64,000 nt of DNA from Rhyacophila brunnea (GCA_022495005.1 JAGYXB010000615.1:1-64000), one strand, 5' to 3'; positions 23,270 to 33,918 are shown, counted from the stretch's first letter. Program-made: numbers and translations. The notes: generated by a model not told the origin, from the letters alone.

Positions 23270-24282
23270 AAGTACTATTATTGGTACTTTGATTCAAACC
23301 ACTGAAGCCGATTTCTAATATTAACGCTTTAGTTGTGTATAGATACTACTAGTAAATTGCGACGTTATTAGAGGTGTTATATAATTATGTATATATATAT
23401 TATATATATTTAATTGACCAGAAAAAAAAAGAATTCAGCACCTATTAATTATGGTATTACAGAATAGAATATATAGTTGAATACAATGAAAGACAAGATA
23501 GATCTATTACACATCAATGTTAGGACAGAATTTTGATGATAAGACAAAATAATGTTATCAACCCACTGAATATTTTTTCATACCCATTTTTTACTAAACG
23601 CTTAATTACCATGTATCATACGAATATGAATTACCCGTGCTTTTAAATAAATGATAAGATTTAAAAGCATATTTAACCTATCGTATCGATCTAATATAAT
23701 ATTATTGTATTATAAATTTTATTGTGACTATAACTACACGTCGTGCATTATTTAATATAAAAAACTAGTTTGAATTGTTATATTGTTTTATGATTCCATT
23801 TTCGTAATAATATAACGATGAAAAAATATATTACGAAATTGGGACTATCAACCATAAAGCTTATGTAAAAAAATAATAAATCGATTTAGCCTATCTCTCC
23901 TACGCCAGTATTAAAATAATTAGAAGGTCATCCCAAAAGAAGATTTTTTACACAGTAATTATTAGTTTATGATTTTTTTTTTGTGTGCATACGATAAATT
24001 GCATAAAGTGCAATTTTAAAGGTTAATTGACATAATTGACTGCTCGTTGAGAACTAGATTTAATTTAATTGCTAAATTCACTTATCGGCAGTAAAATTAA
24101 AAAAAAAACAGATTACTAATTTCAGCAAAATTAAAAAAGTAATGTTGGTCTAATCTGAGCGAAATCGCTAATTATTTTTTTTTATATTGGAAAAGTAAAT
24201 TTATATTTCAATTATTATCTAAGAGAATGATTCCCAAACTTACAACATGCATACAATATACCGCTTTATAGACTTTTCACAG

Positions 24283-24530
24283 AGATATCATTTTTAAACC
24301 ATGGTCGATTCTAAGAAGATCACATGGGCCTCGACGGAGTGGAGGTTGTATTTAAAAAATGTTTTTACGAGAAATGGATGTTAGCCACTTACTCAATCTA
24401 TCAGATATAATATACTCAGGGTCGAAACACACATTAAAAAAATGAATTTGCCAAACTCGCAATTTGAATCCAGAAATCACAACATTATAATCCTGACGCG
24501 TAAGCGCTCAGCCATCGTGAGCGTATCATT
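24283..24530 (-). mobile_element. SINE1, copy 3
   Basis: Reversed and diverged copy. It starts CCATGGTCGATTCTAAGAAG and ends in the head complement CAGCCATCGTGAGCG. Box B is decayed (AATTTGAATCC on the complement). Confidence 0.75.
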
Positions 24531-24544
24531 CTTAGTTAATTTTT

Positions 24545-24920
24545 AAAAAAATCCTTCATTGTCAAATTTGAAACCAGGAAACACAGAATTAATGGGAACT
24601 AAAATACCTCACGGGTGTGGAGTAACAGACAATCGATCTCGAGTGTGGAAGAATGTGAGATAAACTTAAACACGTGTCAAGATTACGTCATTCTAAGCTC
24701 GTCCTTCGTTATGACAACTGCTTTCAGTTTATGCACTGACGCTCATTGGAGGTTGCAACACACACTATTATACGTCTATAATGTATCTTTAATTTTCATA
24801 GGACACTCACACATTCAAAACCCTGCTTCTAAATGTAGTGTTTATAGCCTATCTCGGTTCAATTTATTAATCCGTTCTGTATTTGAAACCCATTTTTATA
24901 TCTACTGATCTGCTGGTTAT
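24545..24920 (-). repeat. Repeat D, copy 2
   Basis: Reverse orientation relative to copy 1: CACAGAATTAATGGGAACT, then CGATCTCGAGTGTGGAAGAA, then AACACGTGTCAAGA and a distal end ATTAATCCGTTCTGT. It is uninterrupted, so it shows the empty site for the R1 insertion at 395. Confidence 0.75.
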
Positions 24921-25240
24921 AAATTGTCCTTTCAGAATCAGGTGGAAGATTTTGATACTCATATTAATGATACTCGTATCTACATACGATATCATTTTCG
25001 ATTCCGTATTTTAAGTAAATTTTAATTCAATTACATTTTCGGTCAACCATAAATATTTTAAGAAACCGCGTAATGCTTCAAATCATTTGCGTATTATCAG
25101 GGGCACACGTAAAACAATTTTACAATTAATACATGATATTTGAAATTACCTTAAAAGTAATTTAGACAGCTTCAGAAACCTAATACAAAGCAGTCAGGTT
25201 TTGCAAAATGCATTGATTCTATATATTATCGACACGGATA

Positions 25241-25285
25241 GCACCGTCGAGCACCGTCGAGCACCGTCGAGCACCGTCGAGCACC
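25241..25285. repeat. 10-bp tandem repeat, GCACCGTCGA x4.5
   Basis: Four exact units plus GCACC. The unit is CpG-rich within an AT-rich context. Confidence 0.95.
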
Positions 25286-25467
25286 ATATCGTCGGATATT
25301 CTTATAAACTAAAGCGTTGTGTGTAGCTGGTCTTAGATAAATATGCAATTTCAAACGCATCCAATGACCCATTATTCTGTTTCTATTTTTAGTCGGGTTT
25401 AATGAATCATTGCCATATAAATTATAGTATAAAATGCATGTATATAAATTATTTGGCGATTACATAC

Positions 25468-25557
25468 CGGAAACGCAGTCCCGGGGCAGGCATGCGCAAT
25501 GAGCAATGCAAATCCCGCCAAAAACATCCACGGCCGGATCTTCATCGTGATGGAATT
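25468..25557 (-). CDS. Signal-peptide exon of a secreted protein gene
   Basis: Minus strand: acceptor ATTGTTTCAG at 25558 and above, 12 nt of leader, then ATG (25545-25543) and 26 codons reading MKIRPWMFLAGFALLIAHAC then PGTAFP, closed by the donor GTATGTAA. Basic residues K2 and R4, a hydrophobic core from about residue 6 to 17 and small residues (AHA, C) before a likely cleavage site make a textbook signal peptide. The exon GC content is far above the flanking DNA. The acceptor means at least one untranslated exon lies upstream (higher coordinates), and the donor leaves in phase 0. The terminal exon at 14398-14601 is on the same strand and in compatible phase, but the pairing is inference. 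I do not recognise the mature protein. Confidence 0.65.
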
Positions 25558-25589
25558 CTGAAACAATATACAATTACAAATATTAGGTA

Positions 25590-26064
25590 GGTTACAAATA
25601 TTTCACTTTTTCGTATTGTTATACTCCCAAGATTTTTCGTTTAATTATGCAACTACTCTAAAACATATTACGTTGTCCAATAAATAATATTACGCACATA
25701 AAAAAACAAGTAGCAAAAAATATTATTTCATATTTTTATTTGGACGTGGTTCATAATCCATTCCAACTCGCAGAATTATTCGGACTGTTGTGAGCAATCG
25801 TAAATCATAAAGAATTATTATACACGATTATTTAGATACTAATTGAAATCAGTGACGGTCCATATGTCGTTTTATATACACAGGCCAGTAAACCAGTGGG
25901 TTAAACAAATGATTAACAACCATCTCCCGTAAACAAGTCTGTCAAAATTACTACTGCCTTATATAGACAGTAAAATACCTCATCTTAAGACAGGTGTGGT
26001 ATTTTACAACGCTGTCTATCGTGCGGTTACCATATTTGATAACACCTGTGAGATTGATATTTTT
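25590..26064. other. Intergenic or intronic stretch upstream of the signal-peptide exon
   Basis: Contains an inverted pair around 25965-26030 (GACAGTAAAATACC and GGTATTTTACAACGCTGTC), possibly the remains of a small hairpin MITE. No promoter could be called. Confidence 0.4.
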
Positions 26065-26069
26065 TTTGT

Positions 26070-26340
26070 TGGGTTAAGACGGTACTTCAGTGAAACGGCA
26101 AATAATTTTCAACTATAGGTAATACAAATTTTTGGACTCGCTGGCAATCGGAGAGCGAACGTCGAGCTATGAACACGTCAATTTGTTTAGTGGTGGCGAC
26201 GGGGGTATTAATTCTTAAATCGTGTAAAAATGACTAAAAAACGTTACCCATTTACTTGAAAAAGAAAACATGTCAATGCATATATTATTATTGTTACTAA
26301 TAGAACAATAAACAGAACATTAAATGGACGCATGTTGGAT
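26070..26340 (+). repeat. Repeat F, forward copy
   Basis: Reverse complement of 31290-31565: AAGACGGTACTTCAGTGAAA, CGGCAAATAATTTTCAACTA, ATCGGAGAGCGAA, AACGTTACCCATTTACTTGA and TAAATGGACGCATG. It lies 5 kb from its partner and has no clear termini. Confidence 0.85.
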
Positions 26341-26874
26341 TTATATGACTATTTCGTTCGGCACGCATCATTTGCATAATCCGCGCATCACCTAGCCACG
26401 ATCTTTTTAGACCATGCCTCAACTGAGGTATAGCCTTAATAATTTTATTATATATTTTTTAATCTATTGTCTTAGTATGATAATTTTCCTATTTAATTAC
26501 TTGTACATAGATTCTTTTTTATACTGGATACCTACTATACTATAATGAATATTACGAATTTTGTATAAATACAGTAGGTTGGTATATTATCATAGTGCAT
26601 TAGTTGTAAAACTATAATTGCATCATGTTTTTCGCCACGTTTTCCAACTTACATTAATCACGAAACCCTTTATTACGTATCTACATACATTTTGAACGCA
26701 ACACTTGAAATTAATAGAAATGCGCCACAATCGAAAAATATTTGTAAAAATACTAGTTAAATCTATACATTGAAAAGTTGCTAAGTATATCTTCTTAGTC
26801 CAAGTTCCTAAATTATTGTTAACAAGTCTCAACGCTTTTGCTCCACAATTGGCATCCAACATTGAAACTTCTTT

Positions 26875-27082
26875 TTTCTTTCGACCATGTCCGATCCTAA
26901 TAGCATCACAATATGTGCCTCCACAGAGTAGAGATTATTGTATTAACAGATTTTGTTTTTTACGAGAAATGGATATCAGCCACTTACTCAACCTATTAAG
27001 TCCATACCCTGACAGACACAAATTAAAAAACAATATGTGTACTTGCCAGATCCAGGATTCGACCCTGGGACCCACGGCGTAT
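26875..27082 (-). mobile_element. SINE1, copy 4, head truncated
   Basis: Reversed. The body and box B complement (GGATTCGACCC) are intact up to the CCCACGGCG sequence, after which the box A half of the head is missing and unrelated sequence follows. Confidence 0.82.
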
Positions 27083-27598
27083 TTGATTTGAGAGTATTTG
27101 GTGCACTGGGTTATTTTTTTATTTTGTCGCGGAACCCATTTTAGAAACGCTGATTTATTAGGAGCGCGCTGGTATGGATTAAGGCTCTACTTGTAACCTT
27201 GTATATACTGATACTACTTAGGACAATGTGTTGTTGTGTTGGTGCCGATAATATACCTATATATTATTATATGTCTTAATGTACCATTCAATTATTTGAT
27301 CGGCTGAAGATTGGGAGAAATGATTTGAAAGGTGATTGAATACTTTAATTTCCTGTGAGTATTTTTCCAAAATAGTAATTAATGTCTGTTTCTAATATCT
27401 ACTAATATTCTTAATAATAATTATTGAGATCTGTATCAAGACATTAGTGAGAGAAATTACGGACAAACATGATTTATTTGCAATAATTGCCATCCTACTT
27501 CGATTCATGATTAAACGGGTTTACTACTGAAGATGCTCGGTTATGATAAAAAAAAATATACTTTCTCAGCTGATATTAATGGCAAGTCATAAATAATA

Positions 27599-27950
27599 TC
27601 ATCATCATCATCAGCCTGAATCTATCCACTGCTGGATGAAGGCCTCTTCAAGTTGCTTCCACTTCTCTCGGTCCTGTGCATTGCGTTGCCACGTACTTCC
27701 GCAGAACTTTATCATTTCATCGATCCAGCGGCCCTAGGTCTACCTAGTGGACGTTTTGTACTTCTTGGATACCACTGGATGACTAGATTTGTCCAACGAT
27801 TGTCTCTTCTTCGAGCTATGTGTCCAGCCCATCTCCATTTAAGGCTTTTAATAAACTCTATTACATCGCAAACCCTTGTCTGCTTCCTTATCCACTCATT
27901 CCTCTTTTTGTCCTTTCGCGTTATGCCCAGCATGCACCTCTCCATACCAT
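27599..27950 (-). pseudogene. LINE C-terminus with (ATG)n-type tail
   Basis: The minus frame reads MERCMLGITRKDKKRNEWIR then LKWRWAGHIARR and LGRPRAAG, then shifts frame and continues with a block like DREKWKQLEEAFIQQW to a stop. The 3' end is a TGATGATGATGAT tail. The WAGH(I/V)AR motif followed by GRP and W..E... is the usual C-terminus of RTE/craniofacial-development-protein-2-like LINE reverse transcriptases. The body is 5'-truncated and has at least one frameshift. Confidence 0.85.
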
Positions 27951-28123
27951 ATAAATAATATATTTACTTATAAATGCAACTGATTAATAGACGGTATCTT
28001 TAAATCACCGATCATCCGTTAACTATTACGATATCATGTAATCTAATCTGACTTATCATTAAAAACTAAACATGTAGTAGAAAGTTAATACAAGTTAATC
28101 TTCAATAGCATCCTAGTATATTG

Positions 28124-28368
28124 ATTTTTTTTGACCATGTCTGATCTTAAGAAGATCATTATATGGGCCAGGGGGTTTGTGCATTGATAGACAGATTTTT
28201 TTTACGAAAAATGGATGTTTGCCCCCTCTCAACCTATAGACACATACCATGCCCTGACTCAAAACATATATTGAAAAATAATATGTATATTTGCTAGACC
28301 TAAGATTCGAATCTGGGACCCACGACATTGTAACCCGACGTGTTAGCCGCTTGGCCACCGTGTGCTAT
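28124..28368 (-). mobile_element. SINE1, copy 5
   Basis: Reversed: GACCATGTCTGATCTTAAG at the tail end, then AGATTCGAATCTGGG (box B complement) and GCCGCTTGGCCACCGTG head complement. A block in the middle of the body is rearranged (GGGGGTTTGTGCATTG). Confidence 0.82.
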
Positions 28369-28516
28369 GATGTAGATATTATATATTTATTTTTTGATAT
28401 GGGTTACAATTTATAATACATTGAAAAAATAAGTAACCAATGTACCAGTATTATCATATAAATTTAATTTCAATTGCAGGATTCTATTAAACTAAACTCA
28501 GACTATTTTTTTAGAA

Positions 28517-28885
28517 TTATTAATAACCATGTCCTTGCTTTTTCGTATAAGGTGGTTGTTACTTATTAGTTTTTTTGACGCGCGATATATATGCAGCCGT
28601 GGCTTGTGCACGGCCGCTTTCCATGACGCTATAAACGTGTCAGAATGAAAAAAAATTTAGTGTCATACTTCCTTGTCCCGAAGCGATGCTGCACGGGACT
28701 GATGTAGTAACCATGCCCCTTAGTGCTTAAAGAAAGAGTTTTAGAAAATAAAAATAATCTTGACTTGCTCTGATCACAAACACCCAGGCTTTGAGAAAAT
28801 CACGTAAGTATTGTGTCCTCAGTGGCATCGAACCCAGAACTCTCGGGTGGAAGGCCAGCGCCTTACGCACTTAAGCTCTGGTTAT
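28517..28885 (-). mobile_element. SINE3 (tRNA-derived), interrupted
   Basis: On the minus strand the head reads CCAGAGCTTAAGTGCGTAAG, with a box-B-like TGGGTTCGATGCC further on, then a body running to CAAAGCCTGGGTGTTTGTG. The body resumes at 28560-28517 after an insertion at 28570-28770. The 3' portion without insertion is at 13830-13925. The head could fold as a tRNA (GGCGCTGGCCTTCCACCCGA anticodon region), but the element is clearly repetitive and not a functional tRNA gene. Confidence 0.65.
28570..28770 (-). mobile_element. Diverged R1-like 3' UTR fragment
   Basis: Reverse complement of the R1 3' UTR at 53460-53640: CACGGCCGCTTTCCATGACG, CGGGACTGATG and the TTAGTGCTTAAAGAAAGA block all have counterparts in order. 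It is more diverged than the copies at 395 and 52427 and splits SINE3. Confidence 0.7.
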
Positions 28886-29131
28886 TAATAAAATATGAAT
28901 ATTTTTAATTTCATTTTAACGTCGGAGATGTATATGGGCATAATGCAGAATTATACTTGAAAGACGTGTAACTAGAAAGAAATATATGTCTAACTTACGA
29001 TAACTAAATCGGCGACCCAGTTTGAATGAGAAAAACATAATATTATTTTATTTATTCTAAAACGCCTTAGCGAAAGTAAGAAAAAATGGCTAATTAGTTT
29101 CGACATCTCTGTATTACGCTATATCATAATG

Positions 29132-29260
29132 TCTAGATCAGTGATTACTAAAATGAGCGTTACAAGTTCTTTGGGAGGTGCCAATAAAACTCATGGAAGA
29201 CATAATATGACGGTAAACTGTATTAGGGGGTGCTAGGATCGACAAAAGGAGAGAATAATA
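29132..29260. mobile_element. Possible hAT left end
   Basis: Begins CAGTGATTACTAAAATGAGC and contains GGGAGGTGCC and GGGGGTGCTAGG, the layout of many hAT termini (CAGTGxTTCxCAAA). No right end was found. Confidence 0.35.
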
Positions 29261-29486
29261 CAAATCGATACTTCTCGCATAGAAAAGAACCTATATCGTA
29301 TTAATATGCTTTTCTCTAGTAATGTGTGTTAAGTGATCAAACATCATGTTTTTATATAAATAAATATGACGTGTCCTTTTATGTTCTGTTCAAATAAGTT
29401 AATATTGAAAAAAAATATAGATGTACGTATTAAATATATAATATATTATAACTTATATGAAATCTATTATAAATGATATGATTTTT

Positions 29487-29688
29487 AGTGTAATAATAAA
29501 CTACCCATCCGCATATAAAAATATATGAAAACTAATAAAACCCGAAAAGTTTTAATTGTACTGCTACGTCAGTGTGAGTTACCCGTGTGGACAATACATG
29601 CTTTTAGGAATAATTAGTGTAGAAGTCAGATTAAAACTAATATAATAAAATTTAGAGACAATAGACTTGCAGTAATAATCTATTTTAT
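29487..29688 (+). repeat. Direct repeat G, left copy
   Basis: About 200 bp repeated at 30162-30358. Shared blocks include AAACTAATAAAACCCGAAAA, GTCAGTGTGAGTT, CCCGTGTGGACAA and GTAGTCAGATTAA-like sequence. The pair flanks repeat B exactly at its termini. Confidence 0.8.
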
Positions 29689-30156
29689 TACAACGTTTTT
29701 GTTAGCTCGTATTCTTGTTTTTCCGGTGTAAATCCAGTATCCAAGTATAAATCTTGCAATCGATTTTTAACTAACTTACCGACTAGCTATACATTTGAAA
29801 CTTTTAGAATATATCAGAACACGGTGCCAATGCATTTTTTGAATACTTTTAGCCATCTTTAAGCAGAATTGAATTCATTTTCAGTTAATTCTGTTTTGTA
29901 TGGAAAGTTAATTCAGAAAAATCCGTGAAGAGTAAAAGACTATTATTGGTTTGCTAAGGGGGTGGTCCTAGCAACTAAATTAATAATATATACCTGCGTT
30001 ACTATGGAAATCAAAATGACATTTCAGTATTCTATATATTTTGTTTGCTTGTTTTTTATTTACTTCATATCAAGTGCAAGTTTGAGCATATTGAGCATAA
30101 TAATTCAACAGAAAATTTAAAAATGTTGTACATAAAAAGTTATTTTTATCTTGTAA
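29689..30156 (-). repeat. Repeat B, copy 1
   Basis: Reverse orientation of 42116-42600 and 55829-56270. Terminal TTACAA is mirrored by TTGTAA at the other end. Internal landmarks are TTTAGCCATCTTTAAGCAGA, CATTTTCAGTTAATTCTGTT, the palindromic TTGCTAAGGGGGTGGTCCTA and TGCGTTACTATGGAAATCAA. It has no coding capacity and is probably a MITE. Confidence 0.85.
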
Positions 30157-30161
30157 TTATT

Positions 30162-30358
30162 AGTGTAATAATGACCACAAATCTGCCTATAAAATATTAA
30201 AACTAATAAAACCCGAAAATTTTTAATTTTACGGCTAGGTCAGTGTGAGTTCCCCGTGTGGACAACAAATGCTATGTTGTAATTAGTATGGTAGTCAGAT
30301 TAATAATAATATATTAAAATATAGAGACAATTAAGTTTCAGTAACAATCTGTTTTATT
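30162..30358 (+). repeat. Direct repeat G, right copy
   Basis: Partner of 29487-29688, roughly three quarters identical by eye. Confidence 0.8.
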
Positions 30359-30544
30359 TTTATTAAAAATCTCATTTCGCCCGAAATTATTTTGGAGCAG
30401 AGTTATTTTTATTGGTTTATAACTTTTACGTAAATCGTTAAATAACAAATTAATTTCGTGTCTATTACTTCAAGTCGCATTTACACCTCAGCGAATCTTC
30501 GTTTTATATTAAAGTGTAAAATGAAATTAAAACAGAAGTCACTC

Positions 30545-30700
30545 AATTGCATCATCATCGGTCAACTTTACCCATTGTGGGTCTCGGGCGCCTCCAAGAA
30601 GCGTATCTGCTACCCCTGTCTGAGACTAACTATCTCCATTGCTTTAACTCCATTCACCCTTGCTACCCAGTCCAAACACTTAATCGTATATATTTTACTC
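30545..30700 (-). pseudogene. Probable RTE-like LINE 3' end
   Basis: On the minus strand a GC-richer stretch ends in a TGATGATGATG-like tail. It encodes broken phrases such as GARDPQWVKLTDDDA. The setting resembles the LINE tail at 27599, but the reverse-transcriptase motifs are too decayed to confirm the clade. Confidence 0.4.
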
Positions 30701-30867
30701 AATTCAATAAGTGATCATAGTCACCACTTTGTTACATTAAACGATTCTGCTATATTAAGGCTATACTTCAGCTGGGACACAGTCTAAAACTATCGTGACT
30801 ACGCGACGCGAAGATTGTGCAAATGACGCGTGCAGAACAAAACATAATTTGTCATAAAAAGTCATAC

Positions 30868-31290
30868 GAGGTATAAATGAAAACTCTGCCATTCTGGGCA
30901 GTGTTGACCTGTGTGTCCCTGATAACTATCTTAGAAATAGAGACCATCAGTTGTTTATTCTCCCAAGGTGCAGAACCAACCTGCCACTGGTAATGCCAAT
31001 TGGGAGAGCGATAACTATGTTCAACGAAATTGCTTCGGGTGTTGATATATTCCACCTACGTGATAATGAGTTTAGGTGGATGTTGTTTTATAAATTCTTA
31101 AAATAGGGTCTGCTTAACTCATCCGGTGTACTTCCTTGTACCTATCTAATTTATTCTACTAATATATCTCTTTTTTTTATGTAATACTGTTATATTTATA
31201 TATCTTTGTTTCTAAATGTCATGTTGTGAACGTCTTAAACTTATAATTTGTAATGACCACTGTTTATGTTGTTTAATATGTTTAAAAAAA
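30868..31290 (+). mobile_element. LINE A 3' end
   Basis: Nucleotides encode, across several frameshifts, the C-terminus seen intact at 40383-40637 (SQGAEPTCHW, then TKLLRVLIYST-type frames of the same DNA), then a TTCTTAAAATAG stop, and the TTGTGAACGTCTTAAAC tail at 31215-31245. It is 5'-truncated and dead. Confidence 0.85.
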
Positions 31291-31565
31291 ATGAAACATG
31301 CGTCCATTTAATGTTATGTTTATTGTTCTATTACTAATAATAATAATAATATATTCATTGACATGTTTTCTTTTTCAAGTAAATGGGTAACGTTTTTTAG
31401 TCACCTTTACACGGTTTAATAATTAATACTCCCGTCGCCATCTCGAAACAAATTGACGTGTTCACAGCTCGACTTTCGCTCTCCGATTGCCAGCCAGTCC
31501 GATATTTCGTCGCACCTATAGTTGAAAATTATTTGCCGTTTCACTGAAGTACCGTCTTAATAATT
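31290..31565 (-). repeat. Repeat F, reverse copy
   Basis: Inverted partner of 26070-26340. It abuts the LINE A tail. Confidence 0.85.
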
Positions 31566-31638
31566 TTGCTGAATAAGTGAAATCACCACATGAGAATAAA
31601 TTTTCGTACTGACTCCTCGTTATTCGTTGTGTTCTCAT

Positions 31639-31867
31639 CAGTGACGTACCTGGTTAAAGTGCCACCCTTAAGCAGACTTCTAATCAGCATTTTCACGAAA
31701 ATCTACTCTCAAATATATTTTTTAATGAAGTGACCTAATCGTCTACTTCATTTAAAACCGCCACTGCTCTCAAAAAAATGTATTCGTTCATTCATTCGCC
31801 ACCCTTTATAATGTATCGCCCCTATACAACGCATGACCTGCCTACCCCCATGGGATGTCAATCAATG
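31639..31867. mobile_element. hAT MITE, CAGTGACGT family, decayed reversed copy
   Basis: Starts CAGTGACGTACCTGG and ends with CTGCCTACCCCCATGGGATG, the complement of the family's other end. Internal deletions reduce it to 229 bp. Flanks GTTCTCAT and GTTCTCTG share six bases. Confidence 0.65.
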
Positions 31868-32604
31868 GTTCTCTGTACTTTACTGTCTCTTAATTATTAT
31901 TACAATTTGGTATTTTTTTTATCTAAATTTAAAAATATATAATACCCACATATTTGTTTGTGTATAAATAAGTATATTATGAAAGTTGACATTTTATTTC
32001 TTTACAAAATGAACATAACTGGTTTATATTATTTACGGTTCTGTTGGTACGCATTTTTAGGAAATCAATGAATTTTACAGTAAGTAACTAAACCATAAAT
32101 CTATGCGTCACACCCAATTAACCTGTTACGTGCTCGGAACTGCTACATGCATTTTAGTGTATTAACCAAGAATGTAGTTTTTAAACAACAATGTAATCTA
32201 TACACTTTTATAGTATTATGATAACAATATTTCACAACCGTTGCATAAACCTCATACATGAACAGAGATTAAAAATTAATCAATTAATTGTATAATCATT
32301 TTGGTGATTAAATTTCTAAAATTAATCAAAGAGAATTGTATGTATAGATTCCCTATTCATAGAATACTGAATCTGGTAGTAGAATGATAAACTTTATAAG
32401 TTTAATAGTTTTTTTAATACGTCCACCTTAAGTATCGTGGATTATCTAATGTTTTTTTCTATTCCACGATAGCCGACTGTCTCTTGACCGTGTGCTTTAG
32501 TAAATAGGCTGAGTGTAACCAACTAGAGGCAGAGAGCTCACAATAAAGATGTCTGAAAGATTGTACAGTCGGCCAAGGACCTTAATGTAAGCATATAACA
32601 TCTA

Positions 32605-32690
32605 AAACAATATACATACTTTTGAAAACACTTCTGAGAAAATATATAACCAATAGAAAAAATCTTTTATGAATCGAATTTCGCGCCCAC
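32605..32690 (-). mobile_element. SINE2 arm fragment
   Basis: TTTTGAAAACACTTCTGAGA then CCAATAGAAAAAATCTTTTA, matching the arm at 33230-33305. Confidence 0.6.
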
Positions 32691-32744
32691 GCACATTGAC
32701 ACAATGCTATAGGTATCCTATCTAATTGCGACAAAATTTAACTA

Positions 32745-33098
32745 ATGGCTCTTACAATACTTTCTAAAGCGCTTTCACAAATTGAGTTACTATTCGTCGA
32801 TGTAGAATTGGTTTGTCTAATAGACCAAATGTCAAATGTTCAGGAGACGAAAAACAAATGTGATTATCCTATATTTAAATACATGAAGGTATTTAAATTG
32901 TTATTTTTACAGCATATGAATGATGTTTTCATTACAAAGCAACTTAAAGAAAAGGGTGGTTCTGGTCCATTTACATACAAAAAATCATTCTGCATTCAAA
33001 GGTCGATTTCGACAAAAACGGATATTCGACAAACCAATCCTATAGCAAAGTATTGGCGATCGGTTATAATATCGGATATAATATCGGTTATAATATAA
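32745..33098 (+). CDS. 117-codon open frame of unknown status
   Basis: ATG to a stop with no interruption, reading MALTILSKALSQIELLFVDV at the start, with HMNDVFITKQLKEKGGSG in the middle. This is the longest ATG-started plus-strand frame in the window without a recognised transposon explanation, but composition is AT-driven and the last 20 codons run into a short tandem repeat (33058-33100). No domain is recognised. It could be a chance frame or a decayed transposon ORF. Confidence 0.25.
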   Translation: MALTILSKALSQIELLFVDVELVCLIDQMSNVQETKNKCDYPIFKYMKVFKLLFLQHMNDVFITKQLKEKGGSGPFTYKKSFCIQRSISTKTDIRQTNPIAKYWRSVIISDIISVII

Positions 33099-33100
33099 TA
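33058..33100. repeat. Short tandem repeat, GGTTATAATATC-like
   Basis: Three near-exact 12-13 bp units, CGGTTATAATAT / CGGATATAATAT / CGGTTATAATAT. Confidence 0.85.
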
Positions 33101-33181
33101 ATGACGGCGATTATAATATGCTTTAATTACTAACCGAAAGATGTTTTTGTTGTAACTTACTTGAACTTGCTAATGATTAAC

Positions 33182-33310
33182 TATTTTTTTACTCAACGAA
33201 TAATTTAGAAGAATTAAGAATGTAACATTATTTTTATTGAACATATATAATTTTGAAAACACTTCTGAGAGAATATGTTATATTATAACCAATATAAAAA
33301 ATCTTTTTTA
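33182..33310 (-). mobile_element. SINE2 arm
   Basis: Starts CAACGAATAATTTAGAAGAA, then AATGTAACATTATTTTTATT and the GAAAACACTTCTGAG arm. No head is attached. Confidence 0.7.
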
Positions 33311-33634
33311 CCATAACGTTAATATAATTATGTGACTCGATACTTATACAGTGTTAAATCAACTCGTATCTATGACGATGATGTATTTACGGAATTATGA
33401 TATATTTGTCTTTATCTTGTTTAACGTAGATACATACTAATTATTTAAAAAACTGTCATACGTTAGTGGTTTTTAATAACATGTTTTTATTAATTTTGGT
33501 ATACAATTTTTATTTGACGCATGTGTGATGCATTCATTGATCAGAATTTGTACTTAATTACTAAATATCATGTTATGTATAAGATATATAAAATATTAAG
33601 AATATATTATTTTAGTAAAAGGTTTTCATCATGT

Positions 33635-33835
33635 CGATATCATGCATAATTTGAAAATATCTCATTCACATACCCACTAGAAAAATCTTTTTTAGAAAGA
33701 AAAAAATACGACACCCGACAGGACATGGGTTTGTAACCGCTGGATTCACGCAAGTGTGCTTTTTTAATTTATTAAACTACGGACATCCTACGACGATTTT
33801 AACTAGTAGTTCTTATATGAAACGCTGGCACAATG
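33635..33835 (-). mobile_element. SINE2 half with tRNA-like head and spacer
   Basis: Reversed: AATTTGAAAATATCTCATTC, CCCACTAGAAAAATC, AAATACGACACCCGACAGG, then a decayed tRNA-like head and the spacer GACGATTTTAACTAGTAGTT, which is also the spacer of the palindromic element at 56450-56815. It is therefore half of a dimer. Confidence 0.75.
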
Positions 33836-33918
33836 TTGGGTATCGGTTTTTGTATATTAAATCATGATAGGTATCAATTAAATGCTTTAATTATTAACCG
33901 ACGTCACGTATTTAGACT

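Noticed and set aside
25241..25285. CRISPR-like array
   Set aside because: Units abut with no spacers, and the genome is eukaryotic.
27653..27958. 101-codon plus-strand frame
   Set aside because: Antisense of the LINE C-terminus at 27599-27950.
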